Shown: positions 10,401 through 19,181 of the stretch, piece by piece | Layout: each line of letters begins with the position of its first letter | How positions within the stretch are numbered: position 1 is the first letter of the stretch | Assembly (NCBI GenBank): GCA_964035575.1 | Contig: OZ037884.1 | Coordinates: forward strand, 186,001-250,000 | Length of the DNA stretch: 64,000 bases | Origin: Rhynchopus sp. YZ270_cl-10 | Taxonomy: Eukaryota; Euglenozoa; Diplonemea; Diplonemida; Diplonemidae | Direction: 5' to 3' | Notes under the pieces: model-generated | What the model saw: the letters and a program-made list of their open reading frames with translations, nothing else | What the model was told of the DNA's origin: nothing | Databases searched by the model: none | Translations under genes and position numbers: made by a program

Positions 10401-11090
10401 GTTTGAGAAGCCGAAGGTGGTCATGAGCTTGACAGGTGAGAGCGGGGAGGATGACGCGTCCCAGACGTACACCTTGTTGAGGTCGCCTGCATAGAGCAGG
10501 CCTGCTGCGTCCATTGTGAGGCCTTTGCAACCACCCACGAGGCCTGCCGTGATGGGGGTCGACGTGCTTGCAACCAAATCCACAACGTACAGGTCTACGT
10601 GCGACGTACAGAAGTAGAGGTACCTCGTAGACAGTGTGTGCTCCACCATCTGCGAGCACGTCTCTGTCGACCCCGTGTGCACATCAATGCTCGGCCCTGA
10701 GGTGGAAAGCAACCCCGACGTGGTGTACGCCTGCATGATGATCTTGTCCCCGTTGCTAGCCATGTACAGTTTGGTGGCGTCACGCGGCAGCAGCACTTCG
10801 ATCCCGGTCTGCCCGGTATAAAAGGCTAACGCAGACCCCATCCCTGTTGCCGTGGCCCCGGGTATGGTGAAAGTGTAGCACTCAATTGTGCTCGTGTCCC
10901 ATGCACAGACTGCGTTGTCGCTCTGGCGGATCACCACACCCTTGATGTTGCTCGACATGACGGGACCTAGTTGCGCAGGGAACGTAACCCCAATGTCCAT
11001 AAGGAACGTCGGATTCGTCAGCACAGCGCTGCCAGCTTCGGCAGCAAGCAGGACGAGCAGTGCCGTCCACATGCCTGCTGCGGAGGGCAT
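7422..11090 (-). CDS. Large multi-pass surface protein with Pro-Thr-Ala stalk
   Basis: 1222 aa, single exon, ATG at 11090. Residues 1-23 form a signal peptide (a second Met at 7 would also serve). Residues about 25-345 look like a beta-propeller: repeated strand-turn segments ending in LYVVDL, LYAGD and VYVWD, homologous to the ectodomain of the gene at 56494. Residues about 345-705 are a stalk of roughly ninety P-T-A-x tetrapeptides, punctuated by PIGSTAEPTAIPT. Residues about 730-1060 carry 7-8 hydrophobic helices with family motifs LLHPTQ, GNFLITF, FPSAPFF, GPGEWVSR, GCGHKK and ELL(K)-to-GRRRRLQ. The Ser-rich tail of about 160 aa ends in ITL. It is likely a plasma-membrane receptor or adhesin with a rigid, probably O-glycosylated stalk, by analogy with mucin-like Pro/Thr repeats. 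I do not recognise a named family. Similar architecture is, I believe, common among bodonid membrane proteins (recall, unchecked). Confidence 0.9.
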   Translation of the reverse strand: MPSAAGMWTALLVLLAAEAGSAVLTNPTFLMDIGVTFPAQLGPVMSSNIKGVVIRQSDNAVCAWDTSTIECYTFTIPGATATGMGSALAFYTGQTGIEVLLPRDATKLYMASNGDKIIMQAYTTSGLLSTSGPSIDVHTGSTETCSQMVEHTLSTRYLYFCTSHVDLYVVDLVASTSTPITAGLVGGCKGLTMDAAGLLYAGDLNKVYVWDASSSPLSPVKLMTTFGFSNTVFLHYSQPAAVVMQDANTMGTYSTSTWVQEGTSTATGSLTRCAYQNYLIYLDKGSALVDQYLLKDPFVRHEGTYSTKWAQLTTTNSDSVACAVNTAILVKASSTTIHVYTVTEVADTPSPDTAEPTAEPTAEPTAAPTAVPTAVPTAVPTAVPTAVPTAVPTAVPTAVPTAVPTAIPTAVPTAVPTAVPTAVPTAVPTAVPTAEPTIAPTAVPTAAPTAVPTAVPTAVPTAVPTATPTAVPTAAPTAVPTAVPTSIPIGATAVPTAVPTAQPTAAPTAIPTAAPTAIPTAIPTAAPTTVPIGSTAEPTAIPTAPPTFVPTAEPTASPTAQPTAIPTAQPTAIPTAQPTTMPIGSTAEPTAIPTQVPTAQPTAIPTAQPTTVPTAAPTYVPTAQPTTMPIGSTAEPTAIPTAAPTQTPTAVPTASPTMIPTASPTVSPTASPTASPTAFPTASPTAPPTAPPTLAPTAVPTIAPTDSPDTDAPLTLEQQNLEDTHKVVEGAAGAASMAGPAAINAVVAGMQCNVGDTVQNRNFPRLLHPTQWKLLDSQAAGMVVGNFLITFAFGLIMTLAVRIIGSTRIISSMDTFGLCRFPSAPFFVFQFFLQGTTLGAMVLVFYAPSPLLFIIGISALLVCVVVPFIMLKTIAESVPIKGYYLQDVRTQDRMWLRLLIGPGEWVSRHQNDHFALRYASLVRPYSQRWAGLSTVECAGSFCISAMEASNAQSLIGCGHKKAFIAFVFFLLFLIEIMVQARARVRDTYLLICVFLTQSAAMALMAVGYYHEDLDHSAFGTSATLLLVSVGMLLLKTACDLLGEVYVFCTGRRRRLQTIAFHSHDKDNADFADLALEQTLTSSELHAQHEDLPTDLGSITVPNHSPHSPHLGESLVGSQAYSLHSRSQSIRNKSLLHSKRSSYAIPKRGKRIESDGSITGEEVALIEDSGGSSLATPVRPLPPTRSGAPVDPLSDFGDSFAQSTKRSKNEDPLARTGGALITL
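8987..10041 (-). repeat. PTA-encoding coding minisatellite
   Basis: 12-bp-based array inside the 7422 gene. Codons for Pro, Thr and Ala vary freely (GTC/GTT/GTG and GGC/GGT/GGA on the + strand) while the amino-acid pattern is kept. That suggests selection on the protein and not only recent slippage. A higher-order unit of roughly 35-45 aa is marked by PIGSTA or PIGATA. Confidence 0.85.
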
Positions 11091-11867
11091 CCTACCACCC
11101 TTCTGCTGACACGTTGTGTGGACCCTGTGGTGTGTGTGTGTGTTTGATAACTAGTAGGGGTAATTCTTGCTCAGAATATGGCCCCAAGTGGAATCTGTGT
11201 GCGTGGCTCTAAGAGCGAAGAACACTGCCCGTGGCTCTTCCTTTCACCCTATGCAGTATGGAGGTACGGCAACAGTGTCGCCAGGAATATGCCATGTGTC
11301 ATGTGTTCGGTGTCAACCCAACACAAAGGCGCAGATAGGTTAGGATCCTTCTCTCTCACGAGCAGATGTAAACAGTCGCTTGACAGCATGTGGTGGAGTT
11401 AAAAGTAAGGGGGGAGGGGAGGGGGGGATACGGATGTCGAGAGACCTTTTGTAGTGTCTTGATGCAGTGTGCATTTACTTTTCTTTCAGATTGTGGAGCA
11501 CTTTTTTGTTCAATATATCAGGGCTTTTAAGCCAACGGTGAAACCATCAAGAAAAAATCACAAGTCAAGTAATTTACTTCACCGTCGTGTAGACAAAGCC
11601 CCTGAATATATGACCGTTGACACCCGTTCTAGCGGAGTATCGAGTGCTGTTGTGTGCTTGTTTGTATTTTATTTTATTTTTGTTTTATTTTTGGGGACGT
11701 GTGGAAAACCTTGTGCCCCCTTAACATAGATTGCGGTGAGTTATGCAATCCATTCCTTACGAACAGAATTAACGCAAGGGTTTTGCCCCTATTTTCGAAG
11801 GGAAATACAGTAGATGCCATGAAGGTGAAACGATAACAAAAACAAAAAAAACAATAAACGGCACAGA
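11091..11867. other. 5' flank of the 7422 gene and spacer
   Basis: On the - strand just before the ATG, (CA)n with CACCACAG and then TGTCAGCAGAAGG offers candidate 3' splice sites. Further out, 11535-11595 holds a small inverted repeat with ACGGTGAAACC and TTCACCGTC ends. No gene seen. Confidence 0.45.
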
Positions 11868-11874
11868 ACCATAC

Positions 11875-12974
11875 CATACAATGCAACGAGGCCGAGTCGG
11901 CCTCGCCAAGGCCTGAAAATAAATACTCAGGCGTGCCTGAGGCGTACTCGGGATTAGTTACGTTTAAGTACGCCTCAGGCACGCCTGAGTATATTTATAT
12001 TTCTTACCAGCATTTTGGTCATGAACAAAAAAGTATTTACCCCCAAATTTTGTGGTTTTCGATTCAGAGGTAGCAAAATCTTTCAAATGCGGGGTCGCAC
12101 GATGAAAAATGCGCCTCTGGGCCGAGCGAGTCGAAAAAATGAAAAGGGTTCGCTCAGCTTTGGTGCTGATGATATATATTTTGGTGGTACCTTCGGGTAT
12201 TTCATTGATTCAAGAATCATTGGAAAACAAATTTCGGGGGTGCTTTTCGACTGGGTCCCTTCGAGGCCGAACTTGATGCAAGATGGAAGAGTCTCATACA
12301 AGGCTGGACCCTCTAACACTAGAGAGATCCCATCGAGATCCCAGAATTTTACGCAGGCCTCCTTGATCCACAGACCACAGCTCTATTTTTAGTACAACTA
12401 TGGGGTGACCAAAGGACTTTTTTATACATACCTGAGGTATGACTCATCTTCTGCGAAGCCTCTTTTTAGGAGGCAGTTTACTGTAAGCAGTAACCATGAT
12501 ATTTTTCCACTAAAAATATCTTGCGCCCCCGCAATTTTCTCAGCAGGACACCGAAATTTTATTTCAGCACATTTCAGGGGGCGGAGGAAATACATGGCAT
12601 GCCTTAGAAACGTGATGACCTGTGCATAATAATTTTATATATCAGCAGAAATATGAAACCGGGTATACTTTCCCCTGGTTTTTGGTACAAACTTAAAGTC
12701 ACGCATTTTTTGCTAAAAAAATTGTCCGACCCCGGAATTTTTTCAGATCGCTCCGGAAATGCATCAGAGGCCCTTTTTGCGGGGAAAAAATACACACCAG
12801 GCGCCTGAAACGCAAGTATACGTTGATATATACTCAGGCGTGCCTGAGGCGTACTTAAACGTAACTAATCCCGAGTACGCCTCAGGCACGCCTCAGTGAC
12901 GCCTCAGGCACGCCTCAGATATATTTTCCAGATACGAGTATTTTCAGGCGTACCCGGCCTCATTGCATTGTATG
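11875..12974. mobile_element. 1.1-kb TIR element, copy 1 (non-autonomous)
   Basis: Ends CATACAATGCAACGAGGCC and, inverted, GGCCTCATTGCATTGTATG. Flanked by the 7-bp duplication ACCATAC (11868-11874, 12975-12981). Sub-terminal palindromes such as GAGGCCGAGTCGGCCTC and repeated inverted ACTCAGGCGTGCCTGAGGCG fill both ends. The centre has no convincing coding region. A frame of about 78-125 aa is shared with copy 2 only because the copies are nearly identical in DNA. Confidence 0.85.
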
Positions 12975-13010
12975 ACCATACGTAAAAGAAAAAAGAAAAA
13001 AGAAAAGTTG

Positions 13011-13043
13011 AAAGATGCATATGCCTCAAGTGCATACATCTTT
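13011..13043 (+). repeat. Type B hairpin repeat
   Basis: Preceded by AAAAGTTG. AAAGATGCATATGC, loop CTCAAGT, then GCATACATCTTT: a nearly perfect 13-bp stem. Confidence 0.8.
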
Positions 13044-13327
13044 AAAAAAAGGAAAGGGATGTTGTGAAGAGGTTATGGGCGTAAAGTATAGAAGGCTGTT
13101 TTGTGCACAGACTACAAAGCCCAAATCAGAAATCATAGAACCAAAAACAAAGGGGGCTATAAAAAAAAATCAACTTATTTTTTTTTCGCCCTTAAATGTT
13201 GGGTGTCAAAATGAGGCTTCAATGGGGGGATTTTTTTTTTCTCTCAGCTTCGCCCTTTCTACCTACCGTAAACGTAAGATATGTGGAGCGTAAAAAAAAA
13301 AAGAAAAGAAAAGAAAGGTTCGGGTAT

Positions 13328-13400
13328 AGATGCATCGAAGTCTCGCTGTGCTTGGTCACAATCGCTGTCGCACAGCATCAGCTCGCTGTGTATGGGATTA
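13328..13400 (+). repeat. Type A repeat with extended module
   Basis: GATGCATCGAAG, CTCGCTGT, GCTTGGTCAC, followed by TCGCTGTCGCACAGCATCAG. This trailing module also follows the type A hairpin at 36861, where it is the 3' end of the LINE reading frame. Confidence 0.65.
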
Positions 13401-13866
13401 CACAAGCGCGTTGCCTTCAAGGGGTGACTTTAGACCCTGTCTGTCCCAGCTGGAGGGGCGCATCACCACGACCGAGATTTGCTTCCATTTTGTGAACCGC
13501 TACACGACAACACATCCTGCTCCCAAAGTAAAGTGAAGTTGATAGTGCAAACGCTAGTAACGCAAATACATGGGTCGTATTTGGTTTTTGTACAAGAAAG
13601 GGAAGTTAATTGAAATACAAACCCCGCTCGTGACAGTGTACCTTCGGTACATGACCGGGTGGACCCCCAACCATGCACACTCGTACATCCATTTCAACGT
13701 TTATCCGGTCATCCGATGTGAAGTCAAAAGTACGAACGCATTATCGTTCATGACGCAGGGGCACTGTGCCGGTACACTGCAGACACATTATGTTATGTGC
13801 CAATCCCGTCGCGTTGCGGGTTTACACCTTCTGGTCAGTGTGGAGAAGATGAAACATGAGAGTTAA
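13401..13866. other. Spacer with partial S and C repeats
   Basis: A partial S repeat (AAGTTGATAGTGCAAACGC at 13533) and a type C repeat at 13610-13645 (TTGAAATACAAACCCCGCTC). The following open frame to 13866 begins inside the C repeat and has no recognisable domain. Confidence 0.5.
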
Positions 13867-14283
13867 AAGGGGTAGGATGAACCTGAACGCTTGTCTGATT
13901 GTTGTTTTGGTTTTGTTCTTTATTTTATTCATCAATCGTAATCAGTGTTGAGTTGCCTTTTGAGAAAATGAACAACTCCGTTATTCTGAACGTGTGTCAC
14001 ACAATATGATATAGTACGACACGGACACTATGCACACAAAGGTGTTGGGAAAATAGAAAATAAGAAATCAAAAAAATGCCCTCTGGACAGCACGCTACTG
14101 AACGAGGGTATTTGGAGACAAGGGGGTTATGCTTGAAAAAGAGAGAGAGAGAAAGAGAAAGAGAAGTTGAAAGTGCAAGCATCTCGCTTGGGGGAAGGGG
14201 GGAAATTGAGACGTTAGTCTCGAACAGAGTGGGGGTGTAGAGGGCTTGCACAGCCCCCGTTTTTTTTGCTTTTTTGTTTTGTT

Positions 14284-14350
14284 TGATAAATTTGTTGGAG
14301 TAGTGTAGTTGCCTCGGTAGTGTTGCTACAATTTGTGCAATCTCCACTGT
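14284..14350 (+). repeat. Type D repeat
   Basis: TGATAAATTTGTTGGAGTAG, TGTAGTTGCCTCGG, then TGTGCAATCTCCACTGT. GGAG pairs with CTCC and GTTGC with GCAA. Copies at 27643, 29393, 33947 and 59984. Confidence 0.8.
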
Positions 14351-14602
14351 TTTTCGTGTTTTTTGTTTTTTCGTCTGGTAAAAAAAGAACGTATTCACAC
14401 AACACCTCTAAACGCGCGCCGTATACTTTCCAAAGAAATTCACTCACCTCGAGAATTTTTTTTTAAGTTTTTTTTTTTCGTTCTGTGTACGTCGGTGCCC
14501 ACTTGGAGAACTGTGTGTGAGTTGCTGTTGGTTCTTTTCTTCACCTTCCATACGTAGTGTCGCATAAATAAAAAAAAATATCGCAAGAAAAATTTGAAGA
14601 AA

Positions 14603-14642
14603 AATTGAAAGATGAATATGCCTTACGTGCATACACATATAT
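14603..14642 (+). repeat. Type B hairpin repeat
   Basis: ATTGAAAGATGAATATGC, loop CTTACGT, then GCATACACAT. Confidence 0.75.
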
Positions 14643-14675
14643 CAAGAGAAAGGAGAAAGCAAAGAAAAAGTTTGT

Positions 14676-14708
14676 AAGATGATCCTAAGCCTCTTGCTAA
14701 GGCACCTT
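14676..14708 (+). repeat. Type A hairpin repeat
   Basis: AAGATGATCCTAAGC, CTCTT, then GCTAAGGCACCTT. It follows a B repeat by only about 34 bp. Confidence 0.7.
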
Positions 14709-15152
14709 ATAACTTGAAAGAAGATCTCTAGAAGAAGAAGAAAAAAAACAAAATACTAATCACTAAGTACCGGGAGGCTTTTTGTCCTGAATGGAGCATC
14801 TAAAAAAAAATAAAAAATAAAAAAAAAAAAAACTGTAATCAAACAGCTCTTCGCAAAACAAAACAAATATCTTGCTTTTAATTGACTCCCAGGGTTGCTA
14901 AACCCTAGCCATACGCTCCAATGCACCCTTCATTCCATTTTTTTTTTTTGTTTTTCCCATGAGAATTGTTTACTTTTGTGTGTTAAATACAACCCCCCTC
15001 TTTTAGTAGACACAGCAAAAAAGGGGTTGTGTATTTTAACCGCCACCCCAGAAACAATACTACGAAAACAATTAAAAAAAAAGGCACAGACGGAGTTGGA
15101 AAACATAAGGACGGACCCCCCATTTTTTTAGCCACACCAAATCAAGGCTAAT

Positions 15153-15371
15153 TACATAGAGTGCAACGAGGCTAAGTTGGCCTCACTAAAGACCGGATCA
15201 AAAAAATACTCAGACACGGCATGAGGCGTTACCCGGGAAATACTTTCATTGAAGTACGCTTCAAAAACAAAAAATAAAAAAATACTGATGCGTGCATAAA
15301 ACGTAAGTACTCCTGAGTACGCCTCAGCCACGCCTCGGATGTATTGTTGCAACCCCAGGCCATTTTTTCAG
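15153..15371. mobile_element. Short relative of the 1.1-kb TIR element
   Basis: Starts GTGCAACGAGGCTAAGTTGG and ends TGTATTGTTGCAACC. It keeps the CCTCAGCCACGCCTCGGATG and ACTCAGACACGGC terminal blocks seen in the elements at 11875 and 46848 but lacks the middle. It looks like an old internally deleted copy. Confidence 0.6.
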
Positions 15372-15496
15372 GTACTAATCCTCGCTGCAATACGTAATTT
15401 AAATTGGCTTCATATACTTTCAAAGAAGAGAAAGTCCAAGGACGATACGGACACAAATGCAATCTTTAAATTTGTTGCAAATGTGAAGAAAGAAAA

Positions 15497-15527
15497 CGAT
15501 GAACATGCCTTACGCATACACATCTTG
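15497..15527 (+). repeat. Type B hairpin repeat, short
   Basis: GATGAACATGCCTTACGCAT, then ACACATCTTG. The right arm is shortened. Confidence 0.55.
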
Positions 15528-15810
15528 AAAAGACAAGAAAAAATATGAATCACACTTTTGCTTCGACCGCATTTAAACAGAGAAAATACAAGACGTTGGT
15601 AAAGGTGAACTTGGCACCTCGCTCTTCGCCAGGCTACCTTAAGAGCTGTAGATAGGTGTCGAACGGTACTGTGCAATTTAAACCCCCACTTCCCTCCTCC
15701 GAGGGTGTTGTGCTCTAGTACCTTTGCACCCATCCTTTCGAGCATGCAGCATAAAGAGAAAGAAAAACTAGAAAGGTCGTTGGAAGAAAAAGAAAGTTGG
15801 CTTTTTTTTT

Positions 15811-15847
15811 TTGAAAGACAACAGCTGCTCGTGGCAGTGTACCTTCA
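15811..15847 (+). repeat. Type C hairpin repeat
   Basis: TTGAAAGACAACAGCTG, CTCGT, then GGCAGTGTACCTTCAA. Its closing TTCAA pairs with the opening TTGAA. It directly abuts the next type A repeat. Confidence 0.7.
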
Positions 15848-15861
15848 AAAGAAAAGTTTAT

Positions 15862-15897
15862 AAGATGAACCTAAGCCTCTCATTGCTTAGCCACCTT
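15862..15897 (+). repeat. Type A hairpin repeat
   Basis: After AAAAGTTTAT: AAGATGAACCTAAGC, CTCTCATT, then GCTTAGCCACCTT, with ATCGTTATC downstream. Confidence 0.8.
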
Positions 15898-15932
15898 GAC
15901 CACAAATCGTTATCAAAAATAAAATAAAATTG

Positions 15933-15967
15933 AGGGATAAAATATGCCTCACGTGCATGCACATCTT
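15933..15967 (+). repeat. Type B hairpin repeat
   Basis: GATAAAATATGC, loop CTCACGT, then GCATGCACATCTTG. It completes a C-A-B cluster within 160 bp. Confidence 0.7.
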
Positions 15968-16127
15968 GAAAAAAGCTATAAAAAAAAAGGGGGGGAAACA
16001 AAAAAGAACAATTGGAGAGGAAAGGGAGAGAAGGAGATAAAAAGGGAGTGATGTGACCTGGTTACCATACAAAATGCCTGTTACATCGCAAGACGAAGAG
16101 GCGTGTGAAAAACAGTGGGGGAAATAG

Positions 16128-16270
16128 TATTCCAACGTATGCATTCAATACCGTCTTCGTAAAAATGTTTGACCGTAAAAAAAGGACGAACTTCCAGAAA
16201 AATCCTGAAAAGGACGAACTTTATTACGGTCGAACATATTTACGAAGACGGTAAATTGAAAGACATGGGA
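16128..16270 (+). repeat. Type H repeat split by a MITE
   Basis: TTCCAACGTATGCATTCAA then, after the insertion, AATTGAAAGACATGGG. The intact copy at 29864 reads CTATGCATTCAATAAATTGA across the junction. Confidence 0.7.
16149..16253. mobile_element. MITE, TACCGT/ACGGTA ends
   Basis: 105 bp. TACCGTCTTCGTAAA and TTTACGAAGACGGTA ends, with internal GACCGTAA and TTACGGTC arms. It is inserted at TA within the H repeat. Same family as 3564 and 28057. Confidence 0.8.
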
Positions 16271-16382
16271 ATAGGGAACAACAAAAAATGTTTCGATGTT
16301 TTTTTGGGGGGGAAATAAAAAAGATACAAAAAATAATGAAAAGATGAACGAGCAATACGTTAAAAAGAAGAAAATGTTTTTT

Positions 16383-16531
16383 CACGGGTTGCCTACGATC
16401 GTAGTACGATCGTTTACGATCGTACCAAAAAACGATCGTAACGATCGTAAAATATCGTACTACGATCGTAGTGCGATCAAAAAAAGAGCTACGATCGTAA
16501 GAGATCGTACTACGATCGTAGGCAACCCGTG
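16383..16531. mobile_element. Foldback element rich in TACGATCGTA
   Basis: Perfect 29-bp inverted ends starting CACGGGTTGCCTACGATCG. The interior is made of eight or more CGATCG palindromes, giving several alternative cruciforms. A 98-bp relative is at 54804. Confidence 0.85.
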
Positions 16532-16591
16532 TTTTTTGCGAAGTTATTTTTTGTTATTTTTTTCTTTGTGCTCTTGTTTTGGTTTTGTTTT

Positions 16592-16672
16592 GTTGTGTCG
16601 ATAATCGCCTAAGGACCCGCTTAGGGAACCTAGGGTCTGTACTCAATGTTGGCCAAAGCCTTTTGTACTACC
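16592..16672 (+). repeat. Type G repeat
   Basis: GTCGATAATCGCCTAAGGAC, CCGCTTAGGGAACC, then GGGTCTGTACTCAATGTTGG. CCTAAG pairs with CTTAGG. Copies at 30256, 34362, 63747 and 63842. Confidence 0.75.
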
Positions 16673-17080
16673 CAAGGAACAGACGTCAGTCGTCCTGAAC
16701 CCTTGAGAGCAACTTTTATGGGGGAAAACACCCCCTTTTACCAGGCATAAGTTTCTCGCTAGTGTGAACACTCTGATACTTCTATTTCCTGTCGTAAAGG
16801 GGGTTGCTTGTAGGTTTGTTTGTCTGGCTTTATGTTATTTTTTTTTTTTGCTATTTTATTTTGCGGGGTGTTTGTTCACCCCTTCGCCAAGGGTAAACCG
16901 TCACAAGTAGGACTTTGGTCCTTATAGTGCGAACAGGGGAGGAAGAGAAAACAAAAAGGGGGGAAAATATGAAAAACATGGTAAAATGAACTTAAGCCTG
17001 CCCTTTGCTTTAGTCACTAAAAAGGGGTTGAGTTTTTTTGGTAAGAAATTGATATAAGAAGAAACCTTAAAGAAACTGTA
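16673..17080. other. Intergenic with one type A relic
   Basis: A diverged type A repeat at 16982-17018 (AAATGAACTTAAGC, CTGCCCTTT, GCTTTAGTCACT). No gene seen. Confidence 0.5.
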
Positions 17081-17138
17081 GTTATTGATGCAGGCACACC
17101 TCCGACTGACCCACTGCCAGCCATCCGGATGAAAGCAA
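17081..17138 (+). repeat. Type E repeat
   Basis: GTTATTGATGCAGGCACACC, CCGACTGACCCACTGCC, then AGCCATCCGGATGAAAGCA. Confidence 0.75.
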
Positions 17139-17340
17139 CAAGAAATGAACGGGCCTTGCTGAGGCGCAGACACACCAACAATATCTTAAGAACACAGTTT
17201 TGTCCCTCGTGTTGTAGTCACTTTCTAATAAATGCGTCCAAAAAATGAAGACGCTGTGAAAGAGAGATTTGCCACAAGAAATCATTCCGCAAAATAGAAG
17301 GGAAAAAAAATGGGTGGGGGCGGGAGGACACACATACCCC

Positions 17341-17587
17341 GAAGGCGAATTTCGTATTCGCCCTACATGCGGATCCGAATATAGGGCGAGTACGTATTCG
17401 CCTTCTAGGTATGCCTAGGCATACCTAGAAGGCGAATATGATATTCGGCCTATATTCGGATCCAAAATTCTTGGGCCATATTCGCCCTAAAATCGGATCC
17501 GAATATCGTATTCGGATCCGAATATAGGGCGAATATAGGGCGAATATATTCGGATCCGCATGTAGGGCGAATACGAAATTCGCCTTC
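17341..17587. mobile_element. Foldback element, GGATCCGAATAT repeats
   Basis: Roughly 41-bp near-perfect inverted ends starting GAAGGCGAATTTCGTATTCG. A perfect 30-bp palindrome (17402-17431) with centre GGTATGCCTAGGCATACC lies inside, and half of that palindrome recurs just outside the right end. Tandem GGATCCGAATAT and AGGGCGAATAT units fill the rest. Confidence 0.85.
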
Positions 17588-17862
17588 TAGGTATGCCTAG
17601 GGGGGGGGGAGTTGAAAGTGCCATCGCAGCATTTTAACACGCTTGGTGGGGAGGGGTTCTCTTGTACCCCGAAATTTGGGATCGCCCTTATTTTTCATGA
17701 TTCATATTGAAATCATGTTTGACGTGGATGATTTGGCAAGCAGGTACCATACATAGGGCTGCTTTGCGACGGAGGGCGGGTAGCGGGTACGTGGGGTGTT
17801 TAGAGATTCAGAGATGGACACGTCTTAACACTTCCTTATTGCACTTTGTCTTTGGGGGAGAA

Positions 17863-18006
17863 ATAGTAGCCTCTCTGTCTAATAGGTAAGTGAAAGGAAA
17901 AAATGTTTTTCCGTTGATTGCTCAATTACCCTGTTGGAGGGGGGATGATTGGCGACCCGTATAGGAGGAACTATTTCTCCTTTAAAGCTACGCTTTGTAG
18001 GTATAA
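17863..18006 (+). repeat. Type I repeat
   Basis: CCGTTGATTGCTCAATTACC, CTGTTGGAGG, GATTGGCGACCCGTAT, then AGCTACGCTTTGTAGGTAT. Copies at 32797 (same strand) and 48104 (reverse, interrupted). Confidence 0.75.
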
Positions 18007-18030
18007 AAACAAAAAATTTAAAAAAACGCG

Positions 18031-18203
18031 AAGTTGATATACAGTTGGACAAGAAACTTGGCGACCAAAATAATTGGCGACCAAATAACGTGTCGACCAA
18101 ATAATATTGGCGGATTTTGGGGGTTTTCTTGTAATTGGCGACTTTTTTGGTCGCCAATATTACTTCGTCCAACTGTAGTGCAAACGCCTCTGGGACGCAG
18201 GCA
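18031..18203 (+). repeat. S-type repeat split by a Tc1-like MITE
   Basis: AAGTTGATA on the left and GTGCAAACGCCTCTGGGACG on the right rejoin to a normal S repeat when the insertion is ignored. Confidence 0.8.
18042..18175. mobile_element. Tc1/mariner-type MITE
   Basis: Ends CAGTTGGAC and GTCCAACTG flanked by TA. The inner part repeats TTGGCGACCAAATAA and its complement. CAGT termini with TA target duplication are the Tc1/mariner hallmark. A relative is at 45354. Confidence 0.75.
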
Positions 18204-18214
18204 AGGAAGCATGT

Positions 18215-18247
18215 AAGATGAAATGTGTCTCTCTGTGCACACACATC
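18215..18247 (+). repeat. Type B hairpin repeat
   Basis: AAGATGAAATGTGT, CTCTCTGT, then GCACACACATC, with CGTTATCGCAC downstream. Confidence 0.65.
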
Positions 18248-18333
18248 GTTACCACTATCGTTATCGCACTGGGACAACGCTGGGTTTGAAGAAATGGGAT
18301 GTCTCTTCGTCACAAAGACGGTTGCATTATTAT

Positions 18334-18384
18334 TTTTTTTTCTTTTTTTCTTTTTTTCTTTTTTTCTTTTTTTCTTTTTTTCCG
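18334..18384. repeat. (CTTTTTTT)n microsatellite
   Basis: Six near-perfect copies of an 8-bp unit. Confidence 0.9.
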
Positions 18385-18614
18385 GGGTGATGTCGTCACC
18401 CCACTAACAACTGTGGACATAAAGTGGGGGGGTGGGGAGCTTAATAAGATGAGATATGTTCGCTTCTGAACACACAGAAAGTGAAGACAGTACTGAAGGG
18501 TTGTATTTAACCCCCCAATAAAAGAAAAAGGGGGAAATATTTTCAAAAAAAAATAACAAAGAAGAAAGGCACTCGGGAGAGTTTTTTTGTGGAACAGAGA
18601 AAAAAGGTTGCAGT

Positions 18615-18650
18615 AAGATGAGACTAAGCCTCAGATGCTTAGTTCGCCTT
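18615..18650 (+). repeat. Type A hairpin repeat
   Basis: AAGATGAGACTAAGC, CTCAGAT, then GCTTAGTTCGCCTT, followed by oligo-A. Confidence 0.75.
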
Positions 18651-18821
18651 TTAAAAAAAAATTATGTGTCCAACGTGAATTATTTGTATTTTCTTTTTGG
18701 GGAGATATTTTTCTTTCTTTTCATTCTTCGAACATACAGTGAATTGCAAAAACACAGAATACCATTATTACTTTTTCCTTGCGGTGCGACCCCGCAAGAA
18801 AGCGCATACAAAAAAAAATTG

Positions 18822-18862
18822 GTTTGAAATACAAAGCCCTTCTCGACAAACAGTTGTACCCT
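18822..18862 (+). repeat. Type C hairpin repeat
   Basis: TTTGAAATACAAAGCC, CTTCTCGA, then CAAACAGTTGTACC. Confidence 0.65.
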
Positions 18863-19181
18863 AGTACAAAAAAATCAAAATAAAAAAAACCACGCACAAA
18901 ATGTTTCTTTCGATAATATTTCAAAGAAAAGAGAATAAAAAAAAGGGATTTCGGTAAAGGTCAGGGCTCTCGGAGGATTTCCTCCACCCGAGCCCGCCAA
19001 AAATAAAAATGGGGGATAAATCCTCCACCAAAAAACAGCCCAAAAAACCTACGAGGAAACCCTTCCCCTACGTGGAAGGATCTTGAGAGCACTGGTAAAA
19101 GGTGTAACCTTAGCTCAAATGTCTTTATGCCACACCTTAACCTACCCCTCCACACCCCTACCCCCTCATTATGACCCCCCA

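Noticed and set aside
12015-12392. 125-aa frame shared by both 1.1-kb elements (also at 47059)
   Set aside because: Conserved only because the two DNA copies are almost identical. Starts and ends differ between copies, and no domain is visible.
13570-13866. Possible 98-aa gene on the + strand
   Set aside because: Begins within a type C repeat, has no recognisable domain, and lies on the strand opposite to host genes.
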